Below, piece after piece: positions 10,932 through 20,652 of a stretch of DNA of 64,000 nucleotides; position 1 is the stretch's first letter; the number at the start of each line of letters is the position of its first letter. A program made the translations under genes and the position numbers. Below the pieces are notes generated by a model that ran no database searches, had not been told where the DNA came from, and was given only the letters and a program-made list of their open reading frames with translations. Origin of the DNA: Naumovozyma dairenensis CBS 421 (taxonomy: Eukaryota; Ascomycota; Saccharomycetes; Saccharomycetales; Saccharomycetaceae); assembly GCF_000227115.2 (NCBI RefSeq), contig NC_016480.1, forward strand, positions 1,054,001 to 1,118,000, read 5' to 3'.

Positions 10932-12773
10932 ATGGTAAAACAGTCTTTTATCACATTTGCTGAACAAGCAAGTAGAGCATCCAGATCTATAAAACCGGTG
11001 CAACTATCCTACAGAAATATGCTAAAGGATCCATCTTCCAAATATAGACCCTTCCCAGCTCCAAAACTACCTCAAAGGAAATGGCCAAACAACTCCATTA
11101 CAAAGGCTCCTCGTTGGTTATCAACAGATTTAAGAGATGGGAACCAATCACTACCTGATCCAATGTCAGTGGACCAAAAAAAGGAATATTTCCATAAACT
11201 AGTCGACATAGGTTTCAAAGAAATCGAAGTGTCATTCCCATCCGCATCTCAAACTGATTTCGATTTCACAAGATACGCTGTAGAAAACGCACCAGATGAT
11301 GTCAACATCCAATGTCTAGTCCAATCTCGTGAACATCTAATTAAAAGAACAGTAGAAGCACTAACAGGTGCTAAAAGGGCTACCATTCACACTTACCTTG
11401 CTACAAGTGATATGTTCCGTGATATAGTCTTCAATATGTCTCAAGAAGAAGCAGTAGCAAAAGCTGTAGAAGCTACAAAACTAGTCCGGAAATTGACCAA
11501 AGATGATCCTTCACAACAAGCCACTAATTGGACTTACCAATTCTCACCAGAATGTTTCAGTGATACCCCAGTCGAATTCGCAGTAGAGATTTGTGAAGCT
11601 GTCAAAGCCGCTTGGGAACCAACAGTTGAAAATCCAATCATTTTCAACTTGCCCGCTACCGTGGAAGTGGCAACCCCAAACGTTTACGCTGATCAAATTG
11701 AATATTTCGCTACTCATATTACTGAACGTGAAAAAGTTTGTATCTCTACTCATGCGCATAATGATCGTGGTTGTGGTGTAGCTGCCTCTGAATTGGGTAT
11801 GCTTGCTGGTGCTGATCGTGTCGAAGGATGTCTTTTCGGTAATGGTGAACGTACTGGTAACGTTGACTTGGTCACGGTCGCTTTAAACATGTATACTCAA
11901 GGTGTTTCACCAAAGCTAGATTTCTCAGATATAGAATCCGTTTTAGAAGTTGTAGAACGTTGTAATAAGATTCCTGTCTCTCCAAGAGCACCTTACGGTG
12001 GTGATTTGGTCGTTTGTGCATTCTCTGGATCTCATCAAGATGCTATTAAGAAGGGGTTCGCTTTGCAAGAAAAGAGACGTGCTAAGGGTGATACTCAATG
12101 GAGAATCCCATATTTACCATTGGATCCAAAGGATATCGGTCGTGATTATGAAGCTGTTATTAGAGTTAACTCACAATCTGGTAAAGGTGGTGCCGCTTGG
12201 ATTATCTTGAGATCTCTAGGTTTGGATGTTCCAAGAAATATGCAAATACAATTCTCTACTACTGTACAAGATACAGCTGATTCATTAGGTAGAGAATTGA
12301 AATCTGATGAAATCACTAAATTGTTTAAGGAAACTTATAACTACAACAATGAAGAATACAAATACGTTTCTCTTGTCGATTATAATGTCGAAAAAGTTGA
12401 TTCTGAATTGAGAACTTTGACTGGTCAAGTGGAAATCAATGGTCAAATAGTTGATATTAAGGGTAACGGTAACGGTCCAATTTCTTCTTTGGTCGATGCC
12501 TTGTCTAACTTGTTGAATGTGAAATTAGCTGTCGAAAACTATACAGAACATTCCTTAGGATCAGGGTCTGCCACTCAAGCGGCTTCCTACGTTCAATTGC
12601 GTTACAGAAATGATACCGATAATGAATTGACTTACAAATGGGGTATTGGTGTGTCTGAAGATGTGGGTGATTCTTCTGTTAGAGCTATCTTCTCAACGGT
12701 TAACAATATAATCAACTCTGGAGATATCTCCGTTCCTAATGTTGAGAACAAAAAGTCTGCTGCTTCTAATTAA
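10932..12773 (+). CDS. LEU4: 2-isopropylmalate synthase
   Basis: Enzyme of 613 residues that condenses acetyl-CoA with 2-oxoisovalerate, the first committed step of leucine synthesis. S. cerevisiae has two copies, LEU4 (619) and LEU9 (604). The HMGL-like TIM barrel starts with DLRDGNQ at 66-72 and carries the metal-binding STHAHNDRG near 273; GNGERTGNV follows. The C-terminal regulatory LeuA domain runs from about 445 to 590 and includes GNGNGPISSLVDAL and EHSLGSGSATQAASY. Residues 1-30 are rich in Ser, Arg and Gln without acidic residues apart from Glu11, as in a mitochondrial presequence. A second Met at 30 (MLKDPSSKYRPF) could start a cytosolic form, as known for S. cerevisiae LEU4. Which duplicate it represents cannot be told. 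Confidence 0.97.
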   Translation: MVKQSFITFAEQASRASRSIKPVQLSYRNMLKDPSSKYRPFPAPKLPQRKWPNNSITKAPRWLSTDLRDGNQSLPDPMSVDQKKEYFHKLVDIGFKEIEVSFPSASQTDFDFTRYAVENAPDDVNIQCLVQSREHLIKRTVEALTGAKRATIHTYLATSDMFRDIVFNMSQEEAVAKAVEATKLVRKLTKDDPSQQATNWTYQFSPECFSDTPVEFAVEICEAVKAAWEPTVENPIIFNLPATVEVATPNVYADQIEYFATHITEREKVCISTHAHNDRGCGVAASELGMLAGADRVEGCLFGNGERTGNVDLVTVALNMYTQGVSPKLDFSDIESVLEVVERCNKIPVSPRAPYGGDLVVCAFSGSHQDAIKKGFALQEKRRAKGDTQWRIPYLPLDPKDIGRDYEAVIRVNSQSGKGGAAWIILRSLGLDVPRNMQIQFSTTVQDTADSLGRELKSDEITKLFKETYNYNNEEYKYVSLVDYNVEKVDSELRTLTGQVEINGQIVDIKGNGNGPISSLVDALSNLLNVKLAVENYTEHSLGSGSATQAASYVQLRYRNDTDNELTYKWGIGVSEDVGDSSVRAIFSTVNNIINSGDISVPNVENKKSAASN

Positions 12774-13307
12774 GAGATAAAAAGAAAAAAGACTCCTTAT
12801 ATATTAATTAATCTTACTTAAATATACAAATATCCCCAATTATCTTATTTATTTAGAGTAAATATAATACTATACTTTAATTACTCTCTTCTGTCCTCTT
12901 TTTTAGTTGAAGAATTGGTTGCAGCCACGATGTTGTTCCATAAAAATGTACCTTATTTCTAGTAAAGACGTGGGTAGATTTTAATGTTAGAATCATTTTA
13001 AATATGAGTCGGCCGAAGGTTCAAAAAAAGTTAAAGCTATTACTGTATAGCGTTTACAAACAAGTTGGCCGAATCTAAAATAGTATCCAAATATTCAAAT
13101 ATTCTATGAAACGGGAAGGCCAACACTGTTGACTGAGATATCTGAAAATTTTCTTCTTCATTATCAAGATCTCATATTATTCTTCAAAAATAATATACGG
13201 GCCTATTCTCCACTTTCTTTTCATAACCTGTAACGCCTCGTTATCAACAAAGAAGAATTTGACATAATATTATACCTCTATAAAATTGGTCATATAAACT
13301 CCTATTA
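12774..13307. other. Intergenic region LEU4-INP53
   Basis: 534 bases, AT-rich at the LEU4 end. No gene, RNA or repeat is recognised. It should hold the LEU4 terminator and the INP53 promoter. Confidence 0.5.
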
Positions 13308-16300
13308 ATGAATATTCTCCTATCGACCAAACCAGAGAGAAGGATTGCAATCGTTTCCAGCTCTTATGCTTTAGTCTTAAAATCTGTCAGCGAAGATCCT
13401 ACCAAGAAACCACTATGCGCCATTGAATTAGTCCCCAAAGAAGATTTAAAAAATCAAGGTTTCCAAAAACTTACTACAAACGAAGTGTTCGGTTTCATTG
13501 GTTTAATTGAAATTAACGGTTGCCTATTTGTTGGTACTATTACTGGAAAATCAAGAGTAGCACAACCAATCCCCGGTGAAACTGTCAATAAAATATTCGC
13601 AGTGGATTTTTTCTGTTTGAATAATAATACGTGGGATTTCTTTGAAATTGATTCTTCTGGCTATCCAATCTTACCAGAAACAGAATCTCAAGAATTTCAA
13701 GAAGCATTACCTAAGCATCCATGTTTTGAACTTCGGAAATTACTCTCAAATGGTTCATTTTATTTTAGTTCTAATTTTGACTTGACTTCCACGTTACAAA
13801 ATCGTGGGTTTAATGAACATTCTTTAAGTGTAGATAATTTTGAAGATGAATATATGTGGAATTCGTTTCTCATGCAAGAAATTATTACATATAGAGATAG
13901 ACTTGATGCTACAGCAAAACAAGTCTTAGACGATGAGGGATTCCTAACTACAGTTATTAGAGGATTTGCTGAAACTTTCATCACTTTTGTAAAGAAATTG
14001 AAAGTTGCAATTACCACCATATCTAAACAGAGTTGGAAAAGAGCTGGGACAAGATTCAACGCTCGTGGTGTTGATGATGAAGCTAATGTGGCAAATTTCG
14101 TTGAGACTGAATTTATCATGTATTCTAATCATTATTGTTATTCTTTCACACAAATTAGAGGAAGTATCCCGGTCTTCTGGGAACAAGATACATCATTAAT
14201 TAATCCAAAAGTTCAAATAACAAGGTCTATGGAAGCTACACAACCGATATTTGATAAACATTTCTTGAAATCAATCGAAAAATATGGACCAGTCCATATC
14301 GTTAACTTATTATCGACAAAATCATCAGAAATTGAATTATCACAACGCTATAAAGATCATATTACAAATTCAAAAAAATTACGTATGGATGATAATGTCT
14401 TTTGGACTGGGTTTGATTTCCATAAAGAGACCGCGCAGGAAGGGTTTTCTGCTGTTAAACGTATCATACCATTGATCTCCGAATCATTACTGACTGAAGG
14501 TTATTTTTCATATGATGTGAAGGAGAAGAAAGTACTCTCTGAACAACATGGTATTTTTAGAACAAATTGTTTAGATTGTTTAGATAGAACAAATCTAGTT
14601 CAACAAACCATATCATTTTTTGCTTTCAGAACCTTCTTGGAAGATTTCAATTTAATTACCACAAATACTTATATCGATGACGATGATTTCGTAAATAAAC
14701 ATAATACACTTTGGGCTGATCATGGTGACCAAATCTCACAAATATACACTGGTACCAATGCTTTAAAATCTTCCTTTTCTAGGAAAGGGAAAATGTCTCT
14801 TGCAGGGGCACTATCAGATGCAACTAAATCAGTTAGTCGAATGTACATTAATAACTTTATGGATAAGGGAAAGCAGCAAAATATTGATACTTTGCTTGGT
14901 CGTCTACCACATCAAAATGCAGTTCAATTATATGATCCAATTAGTGATTATGTTTTTTCAAAATTGGAAGATCTTTCAGAGAAGTTTACATCATACTCAA
15001 CAATTAATCTTTTAGTGGGTACATTTAATGTAAACGGTGCAACTGAGAAAGCTGATCTTACAAAATGGCTGTTTCCAATAGGTGATAAATTTAAGCCAGA
15101 TATTATTGTCTTAGGGCTACAAGAAGTTATTGAGTTGACTGCAGGTTCAATATTAAATGCAGATTATACTAAAGGTTCCTTTTGGGAAACTATGGTAACA
15201 GAATGCTTGAACAAGTTTAATGAGAAATATTTATTATTGAGAGTCGAACAAATGACGTCATTAGTTATTTTGTTTTTTGTCAAAGCTGATAAATCGAACA
15301 ACATCAAACAAGTAGAAGGTGCCACAAAAAAAACTGGATTTGGTGGGATGACAGGGAATAAAGGTGCGGTTGCAATTAGATTCGAATATGGTAATACATC
15401 ATTTTGTTTCGTTAATACACATTTGGCAGCTGGGGTTAACAACGTCGATGAACGTCGTACTGATTATGAGAATATTGAGAAAGGAATTACTTTTACAAGA
15501 TCAAAGAGAATAGCACATCATGATTCTATTTTCTGGTTAGGTGACATGAACTACAGAATCAATTTGTCGAATGAAGAAGTGAGACGAGAAATATTGCAGA
15601 AGTCTGAAGGATATATTGACCGCTTATTAAGATTTGATCAATTAAGCCAAGAAATTGCGGCAGGTAATGTATTTCCCGGCTTTAAAGAACCAACTTTAAA
15701 ATTCCCACCTACTTATAAATATGACCATGGGACAAATATTTACGACTCTTCAGAGAAGGCAAGAACTCCATCATGGACTGATAGAATTGTTTATAAAGGT
15801 GAAAACTTACATCCATTAGCCTATTCAGATGCACAACTATTGATAAGTGATCATAAACCTGTATTTAGTGCTTACAGAGCAAAAGTGATATCTACAAACG
15901 AAGAAGCTAAATTACAATTAACAAAACAACTTTATATTGACTATAAGAAGATGCATCCGGATGAAACTACAAACTTAAGCTCTCAATTAATCAACTTGGG
16001 TCTCGAAGATAAAGAGTTAACTGGGAGAAGGTTATCAAACAAATCTAAAGATATTAGTTTAATAGATTTCGCCAACGATAGTTCTGAATCAAGCACTCCT
16101 ATCTCTACATTATCCTCTAAACCTTCATCCTTAAGCATCAGCAACATAATTGAAAATCCCACGGAACCTCAAATGCAAAGGAAGAAGCCTATACTTCGTC
16201 CACCACCTCCTCCAGCAGCAAAACCACTTCCTTCACGTAGCGTCACTGCATCACCATCTCAATCAAATTCTGAAATACCAGAAACGAAATCTGCTCATAT

Positions 16301-16592
16301 AGGAGTAACAGCGGCTCAGACCAATATGAAGACATCAAGTGAAACTGAGCTTGTTAGGAAGAAACCACCACCAGGGTTTAGTGATTTTGTACTAACGCCT
16401 AAAAATAGTAGTGGAAAAGGGTCTCCTCTTACTTCCAGTTCGGCTGTGAATCTGGTGGCTTCTAAGCCCAAAGATGAAGAAACAAGTACAGTTGATGAAA
16501 AACATGAAGAAGCTACTGAAGAGAAGAAAGAGCCATCATCTGTCTTAGCAGACAAAACCTTGGATACATGGCAACCTTTGACTCCAAAATAG
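13308..16592 (+). CDS. INP53: Synaptojanin-like polyphosphoinositide phosphatase
   Basis: Protein of 1094 residues with two phosphatase domains. The Sac1 domain fills about residues 1-500 and has an intact catalytic motif RTNCLDCLDRTN near 420, so it should be active on PI3P, PI4P and PI(3,5)P2. The inositol 5-phosphatase domain fills about 560-870, with WLGDMNYRI, PSWTDRIVY and SDHKPVFSAYR. The tail has polyproline stretches (RPPPPPAAKPLP) and PPPGFSDFVLTPK. In S. cerevisiae, Inp53 and Inp52 regulate PI(4,5)P2 in trans-Golgi clathrin traffic and endocytosis. Length and tail resemble Inp53 (1107) more than Inp52 (1183). It sits directly after LEU4, as both INP53 and INP52 do near LEU9 and LEU4. 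Confidence 0.93.
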   Translation: MNILLSTKPERRIAIVSSSYALVLKSVSEDPTKKPLCAIELVPKEDLKNQGFQKLTTNEVFGFIGLIEINGCLFVGTITGKSRVAQPIPGETVNKIFAVDFFCLNNNTWDFFEIDSSGYPILPETESQEFQEALPKHPCFELRKLLSNGSFYFSSNFDLTSTLQNRGFNEHSLSVDNFEDEYMWNSFLMQEIITYRDRLDATAKQVLDDEGFLTTVIRGFAETFITFVKKLKVAITTISKQSWKRAGTRFNARGVDDEANVANFVETEFIMYSNHYCYSFTQIRGSIPVFWEQDTSLINPKVQITRSMEATQPIFDKHFLKSIEKYGPVHIVNLLSTKSSEIELSQRYKDHITNSKKLRMDDNVFWTGFDFHKETAQEGFSAVKRIIPLISESLLTEGYFSYDVKEKKVLSEQHGIFRTNCLDCLDRTNLVQQTISFFAFRTFLEDFNLITTNTYIDDDDFVNKHNTLWADHGDQISQIYTGTNALKSSFSRKGKMSLAGALSDATKSVSRMYINNFMDKGKQQNIDTLLGRLPHQNAVQLYDPISDYVFSKLEDLSEKFTSYSTINLLVGTFNVNGATEKADLTKWLFPIGDKFKPDIIVLGLQEVIELTAGSILNADYTKGSFWETMVTECLNKFNEKYLLLRVEQMTSLVILFFVKADKSNNIKQVEGATKKTGFGGMTGNKGAVAIRFEYGNTSFCFVNTHLAAGVNNVDERRTDYENIEKGITFTRSKRIAHHDSIFWLGDMNYRINLSNEEVRREILQKSEGYIDRLLRFDQLSQEIAAGNVFPGFKEPTLKFPPTYKYDHGTNIYDSSEKARTPSWTDRIVYKGENLHPLAYSDAQLLISDHKPVFSAYRAKVISTNEEAKLQLTKQLYIDYKKMHPDETTNLSSQLINLGLEDKELTGRRLSNKSKDISLIDFANDSSESSTPISTLSSKPSSLSISNIIENPTEPQMQRKKPILRPPPPPAAKPLPSRSVTASPSQSNSEIPETKSAHIGVTAAQTNMKTSSETELVRKKPPPGFSDFVLTPKNSSGKGSPLTSSSAVNLVASKPKDEETSTVDEKHEEATEEKKEPSSVLADKTLDTWQPLTPK

Positions 16593-16865
16593 GAATTGTT
16601 CGTCTAATTCAACAACTGGCTCGCATTATTTTCATTTTGAAGTGTCAAATATGAAATCATTCCATCCCTGTCCAACAGTGTAACATAACGAATAGATTTT
16701 TTTTCTATATAGTTTAATGATTAATGAGCTTTAAATACCATTATTAAAAAAAATATAGATATGTTAGAAGTATTGAAAGATATGTTATATACTTGCTTTA
16801 GTAGAAAAGTGTATACACTTAACACGCACAGAAGTTTCAGTTTCCCAAATAAAAGGACTTCAGTG

Positions 16866-17525
16866 CTACGTCTCTTTTATGGTATTTGTTAATTCGTCCC
16901 TCAACTTCTTTATTTCTTCGTCAATTTTCGTCATACCTATATCTATTCTATCAATTTCTTCTTGTTCCAATTGCCTTGAAAAAACTTGGTTCTCTGTTAT
17001 ATTTGCCGGAAGTAAATTACCTGGTTTAGTCATCAAGGTCTTGAAAAATTCTTCATTAGGTTCATTAAATACAATCTCATCATAAAATGTTGATCTGATT
17101 TCTCCATTTTCGGTAACCGTAATATTCCTTGCAGGATTCTGTTGTCCTTCTGGACCTGGAATAACATAAGGATGTAATCTCAAACGATGATAAAAGCTCA
17201 GCATTTTTTCATTTGCTTCATCTACAAAATATATCTTGATGTTGATGTCAAACTCACCCCAACCTGTTTCAGTCAATTCGAAAGGTGGTGTCTCCACTAC
17301 CCTTGTTGGGTTGGGGTATGTCTCATGTAGTTTAAAGACTACTTTCTTTATAAAATATGTTATATCTTCATTTTGAGGACCTCGAACGAATATTGTCCAT
17401 AAATGGGTATGTTCTGCAGGTGCATTTTCTGGCCTCACTTCGCCTAGTTTCTTCGCAGTATTACCATATATTATCGGCCTCCTTACTGAGAGCGTCTTAA
17501 TTCTTTTACTAACTGGTGGTGCCAT
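16866..17525 (-). CDS. YAF9: YEATS-domain protein Yaf9
   Basis: Protein of 219 residues (S. cerevisiae 226), a shared subunit of the NuA4 acetyltransferase and SWR1 histone-exchange complexes that reads acylated histone H3. The YEATS domain covers about residues 10-125, with RPIIYGNTAKKLG, HTHLWTIFVRGP and VVETPPFELTETGWGEFDI, the last forming part of the acyl-lysine pocket. A short coiled coil (about 185-215, EQEEIDRIDIGMTKIDEEIKKLRDELTN) ends the protein and in yeast contacts the complexes. It converges on INP53 and diverges from TFC7 with 226 bases between start codons. The position matches YNL107W between INP52 and YNL108C. Confidence 0.95.
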   Translation of the reverse strand: MAPPVSKRIKTLSVRRPIIYGNTAKKLGEVRPENAPAEHTHLWTIFVRGPQNEDITYFIKKVVFKLHETYPNPTRVVETPPFELTETGWGEFDINIKIYFVDEANEKMLSFYHRLRLHPYVIPGPEGQQNPARNITVTENGEIRSTFYDEIVFNEPNEEFFKTLMTKPGNLLPANITENQVFSRQLEQEEIDRIDIGMTKIDEEIKKLRDELTNTIKET

Positions 17526-17751
17526 CTAATAATATGTGATTTATATCTTATTCTGTATGTTTTTGTTATTGAATTTTCAAATATTGATGTCTTTGTTCAA
17601 CTTTTTATCAACTTCTTTTTTATATACCGGTAGTTAAAACGCTAAAGCACTTTTCATGACTCTTAACTAAAAATAATGGGAAAGAAAAAACATCGTTCAA
17701 GAATACTACAAAAATTCCACTGATAGACTAAGCTCATATCTAGTTTCAGAA

Positions 17752-19007
17752 ATGGCAATTAAGACTATCTATATTGCAAGACATGGTTATAGATCCAATT
17801 GGCTTCCACATGGCCCTTATCCACCACCTCCCACTGGTATTGATTCTGATGTTCCGTTAGCTGAGCATGGTCTTCAGCAGGCAAGAGAATTGGCGCATTA
17901 TTTATTATCGATCGAGAATCAACCGGAATTATTATTTACGTCACCATTTTACCGATGTGTACAAACTAGTGAACCTATCATGAATCTTTTAGAAATACCA
18001 ATGTATGTAGATAATGGGATTGGTGAATGGTATATGCCAACTAGACCAATAATTCCAACACCTGCTAATTATGAGACATTAAATCATTTTTTCCCCGGTA
18101 AGATCCAGGAAGGTTGGGAAGCAAGTATTATTCCAAGTGATAAAGGTGAAACAGAAGATGATATTTTTATAAGATGTAAGAAATTTTGGCCAATTTTCAT
18201 TGATGCAGTCGAGAAAAAATTCCCTAATGTTGAGACTATTTTATTGGTAACGCACGCAGCTACGAAAATCGCTCTAGGGTTAAATTTATTGAAATTAGAT
18301 AGCTGCAGAGATCCAATTGATTCTGAAGGAAATTTAATCAGATCTGGTAGCTGTTCTCTTGATAAATACGAAGTCAAGGATGTTTCTAAAGATGAAAATG
18401 GAGAGCCCATTGAGGATATTCCATTCCAAAAGAGGAAATGGACCTTAACTATGAACGGTAACACTGAATTTTTAAGGAATGGTGAAGAGATGAATTGGAA
18501 TTTCCAAAAAAATGTGGAAGCAGGCTCTGATGCAGACATAAAAGCGCGTTTGAACAAAGATAAAGAATCAACAGGTACAGCTAATGTTGTTGCAGCAACC
18601 AAGGATGATGATCAGATGGAAACTGTTTACGTTAGTTTAGATCTTCCAAATAAAAACTATAGGAAGAAATCAGAAATACCGAAGGATGCTATCTTCCAAT
18701 ATTCAGGTTTAGAACAAAAGCATCCATTGATTAAAATTGGTTCGAATGTGTATGAAGGAACTTGGAAAAACTTAATGGCACTGAATTGGCCTTTCCGAAT
18801 GCCGCTAGTGTTCATAAGAAAACTTCTACGAACAATGCTGACGGTTCAGTTACATTAGAATCCAGTGCGTCAGAAACAGCCAAAGAACAGACTCAAGAGT
18901 CCTCTGAGGAGATTCCAAATACAGATGCTGATAGAGAGGAGAAACATGCTGAGAAGATTTATAGAATTACCGATAGGCTCTCATTAACGAACGTATACCC
19001 TATGTAA
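17752..19007 (+). CDS. TFC7: TFIIIC subunit Tfc7 (tau55), frameshifted
   Basis: Counterpart of Tfc7 (435 residues in S. cerevisiae) or its duplicate YNL108C. Tfc7 belongs to the tau-A part of TFIIIC, which recognises tRNA promoters. The N-terminal half is a histidine-phosphatase fold with the RHG motif ([12 protein letters not shown], about 6-17) and the second catalytic-type histidine in [12 protein letters not shown]. The first frame ends at 18858, but its last ~30 residues look random. A frame one base over, open to 19007, gives [16 protein letters not shown] and ends in [17 protein letters not shown], like a true C-terminus. The switch falls at a run of five A at 18766-18770; a six-A run would give one frame of about 419 residues. 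A sequencing homopolymer error is likeliest; a real mutation is possible. Confidence 0.85.
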
Positions 19008-19337
19008 TATATTTATACGACATATAGTTTAATTTGATACATCATAGAAATATTAACTTGAACTCTACTGATATCTTTACTGATATTTATGTTAATTTAG
19101 AATCAAAAAACTGTTTTACTGATTGCAGTTTTTCTGGCGTTCCTTTCCTAATTTAGGCATCAATTGCTTTTGTGTTCTCTTGGTAGGCTCGCATATTTAA
19201 TACGAGCCGCGTCTACTTAACGTTAGTTGATATCTTCAAGCTTGAATTTACAAGTAGCTTTAATAATAAGGAAAAGTGAAATCGTAACTCATCAACAATA
19301 TCACAGCTTGAAGGAGCTCACACAACACCAATTTACA

Positions 19338-20123
19338 ATGCTTTCCTACTATCCAGGGTTGTCAGCAGAAAGGTTCAATAAAAAGTTCCAGATGATTCTA
19401 GGAAGCTCATCACCAAGAAGATATGAAATACTGCACGATGAGATGGACTTCAGGGATATTGAAGTAAGGAAACCAAACTTTCCTGAAAAGCTTGATAAAT
19501 CCAAGTATATTAATAGGCCACTCGAATATGTAAAGGATACTGCGGGCTTTAAGGCAGAGGAAATGATGGAGTATCTTGAGAAAGAAGAGCAAAAACCGCC
19601 GAAAAAGGGCTTACCTAATAAAATTGAGAAAGTCGATGAAATTAATAAAGTTAAAGTTGTTATTTGTGCAGATACAATTGTTATTGACCCAAACAATAAG
19701 ATTTATGAGAAACCAATAACAGAATCTGCTCAATTAGAGATGCTAGAGACCTTTTGTTATAAATTTGATAAACCTATAAGAGTAGCTACAGCTGTAAACA
19801 TTATTATATGGGAGAATTCTGAGAAAAATATGAATAGTGCATTCTGTAAAGTAACAGAGCTTCATTTTGATAAAAATATCCCAAAAACCCTTATTGAGGA
19901 GTATGTGAGGTCAGGAGCAGGTTTACAAGCTGCAGGGGGATTTAATATACAAGATTTAAATGGAACAATAATAAAAAAAGTGCAAAGGGATGATGATTAT
20001 TATAATGTTATGGGTTTACCAATACTCCCTACATATGAAAAAATATTTGTCTTAATAAAACTCTTTTTCCAAATGTATCCAATCGCGCAAGATTGCAAAC
20101 AAGAAGATGACGAACGTTATTGA
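19338..20123 (+). CDS. Maf/YceF-family nucleotide pyrophosphatase-like protein (YOR111W)
   Basis: Protein of 261 residues from the ATG at 19338; an in-frame TTG upstream adds residues without family similarity and is not used. Maf proteins hydrolyse non-canonical or modified nucleoside triphosphates; the yeast member YOR111W is little studied. Visible motifs are the N-terminal loop MILGSSSPRRYEIL, VVICADTIVIDPNNKIYEKP with the conserved Asp, and EEYVRSGAGLQAAGGFNIQD with the C-terminal G-x-AGGF block. Insertions in the middle (EKEEQKPPKKGLPNKIEK) make it longer than bacterial Maf (about 200). It follows TFC7 directly, as in S. cerevisiae. Confidence 0.85.
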   Translation: MLSYYPGLSAERFNKKFQMILGSSSPRRYEILHDEMDFRDIEVRKPNFPEKLDKSKYINRPLEYVKDTAGFKAEEMMEYLEKEEQKPPKKGLPNKIEKVDEINKVKVVICADTIVIDPNNKIYEKPITESAQLEMLETFCYKFDKPIRVATAVNIIIWENSEKNMNSAFCKVTELHFDKNIPKTLIEEYVRSGAGLQAAGGFNIQDLNGTIIKKVQRDDDYYNVMGLPILPTYEKIFVLIKLFFQMYPIAQDCKQEDDERY

Positions 20124-20652
20124 CAGAGTATACTATGCTATTATTAGTTTCATATATTTTTTTACTTGCAAAGGTCTATATGATTTCTATATTATTGACT
20201 TGGCTGAAATATTAAACTTCAAAGATATATAGAAGTACTCGAGGTATAGTTCTCGTTTTCGGAAAACATTTCGTCCTTACAAGTATTTCTGCTATTTTTC
20301 ACATCTGTACCTCCGAATGAATAGTATGAATTAATATAAAATACACAATTAGGTGGATAATAGCGTATGTGTTACATAGAAGTCATTGCTATTTATTTGA
20401 ATGTAAATAGTGAAAAATCCTTTATTTTGTGACGTCTAAATTTGGCGACCAAAATTAAAAACAAAACTGTAAATACGTAAATGTTTACGCGATTGGAAAA
20501 TTCAATATTGCAAAACAATGAATCGTGAAATCATAATAGGCTTCTATTTCAGAAAAGTCAAATTCTTACAAGAAGATCAAAAGCTCACGGAGATCAAACC
20601 TTTCAGTTACTATTTCCATATTTTTGGTCTTAGTTTATCGAGTCCTATCGCT
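20124..20652. other. Intergenic region YOR111W-CEX1
   Basis: 529 bases with no gene, if CEX1 starts at 20653. A TTTTCGGAAAAC element near 20256-20267 is palindromic around CGG-type half sites. No TATA box stands out. Confidence 0.4.

Noticed and set aside
18762..18780. Programmed ribosomal frameshift in TFC7
   Set aside because: There is no yeast +1 slippery heptamer (such as CTTAGGC) or stem-loop at the five-A run, and no such event is known for TFC7. An indel is the simpler explanation.
20256..20267. TTTTCGGAAAAC as a reversed centromere element III
   Set aside because: No CACGTG-type element I follows at the right distance, and the flanks do not match.
20518..20652. 45-residue N-terminal extension of CEX1
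   Set aside because: In frame, but with no resemblance to the family; the downstream MNFSS start matches the known N-terminus. It cannot be fully excluded.
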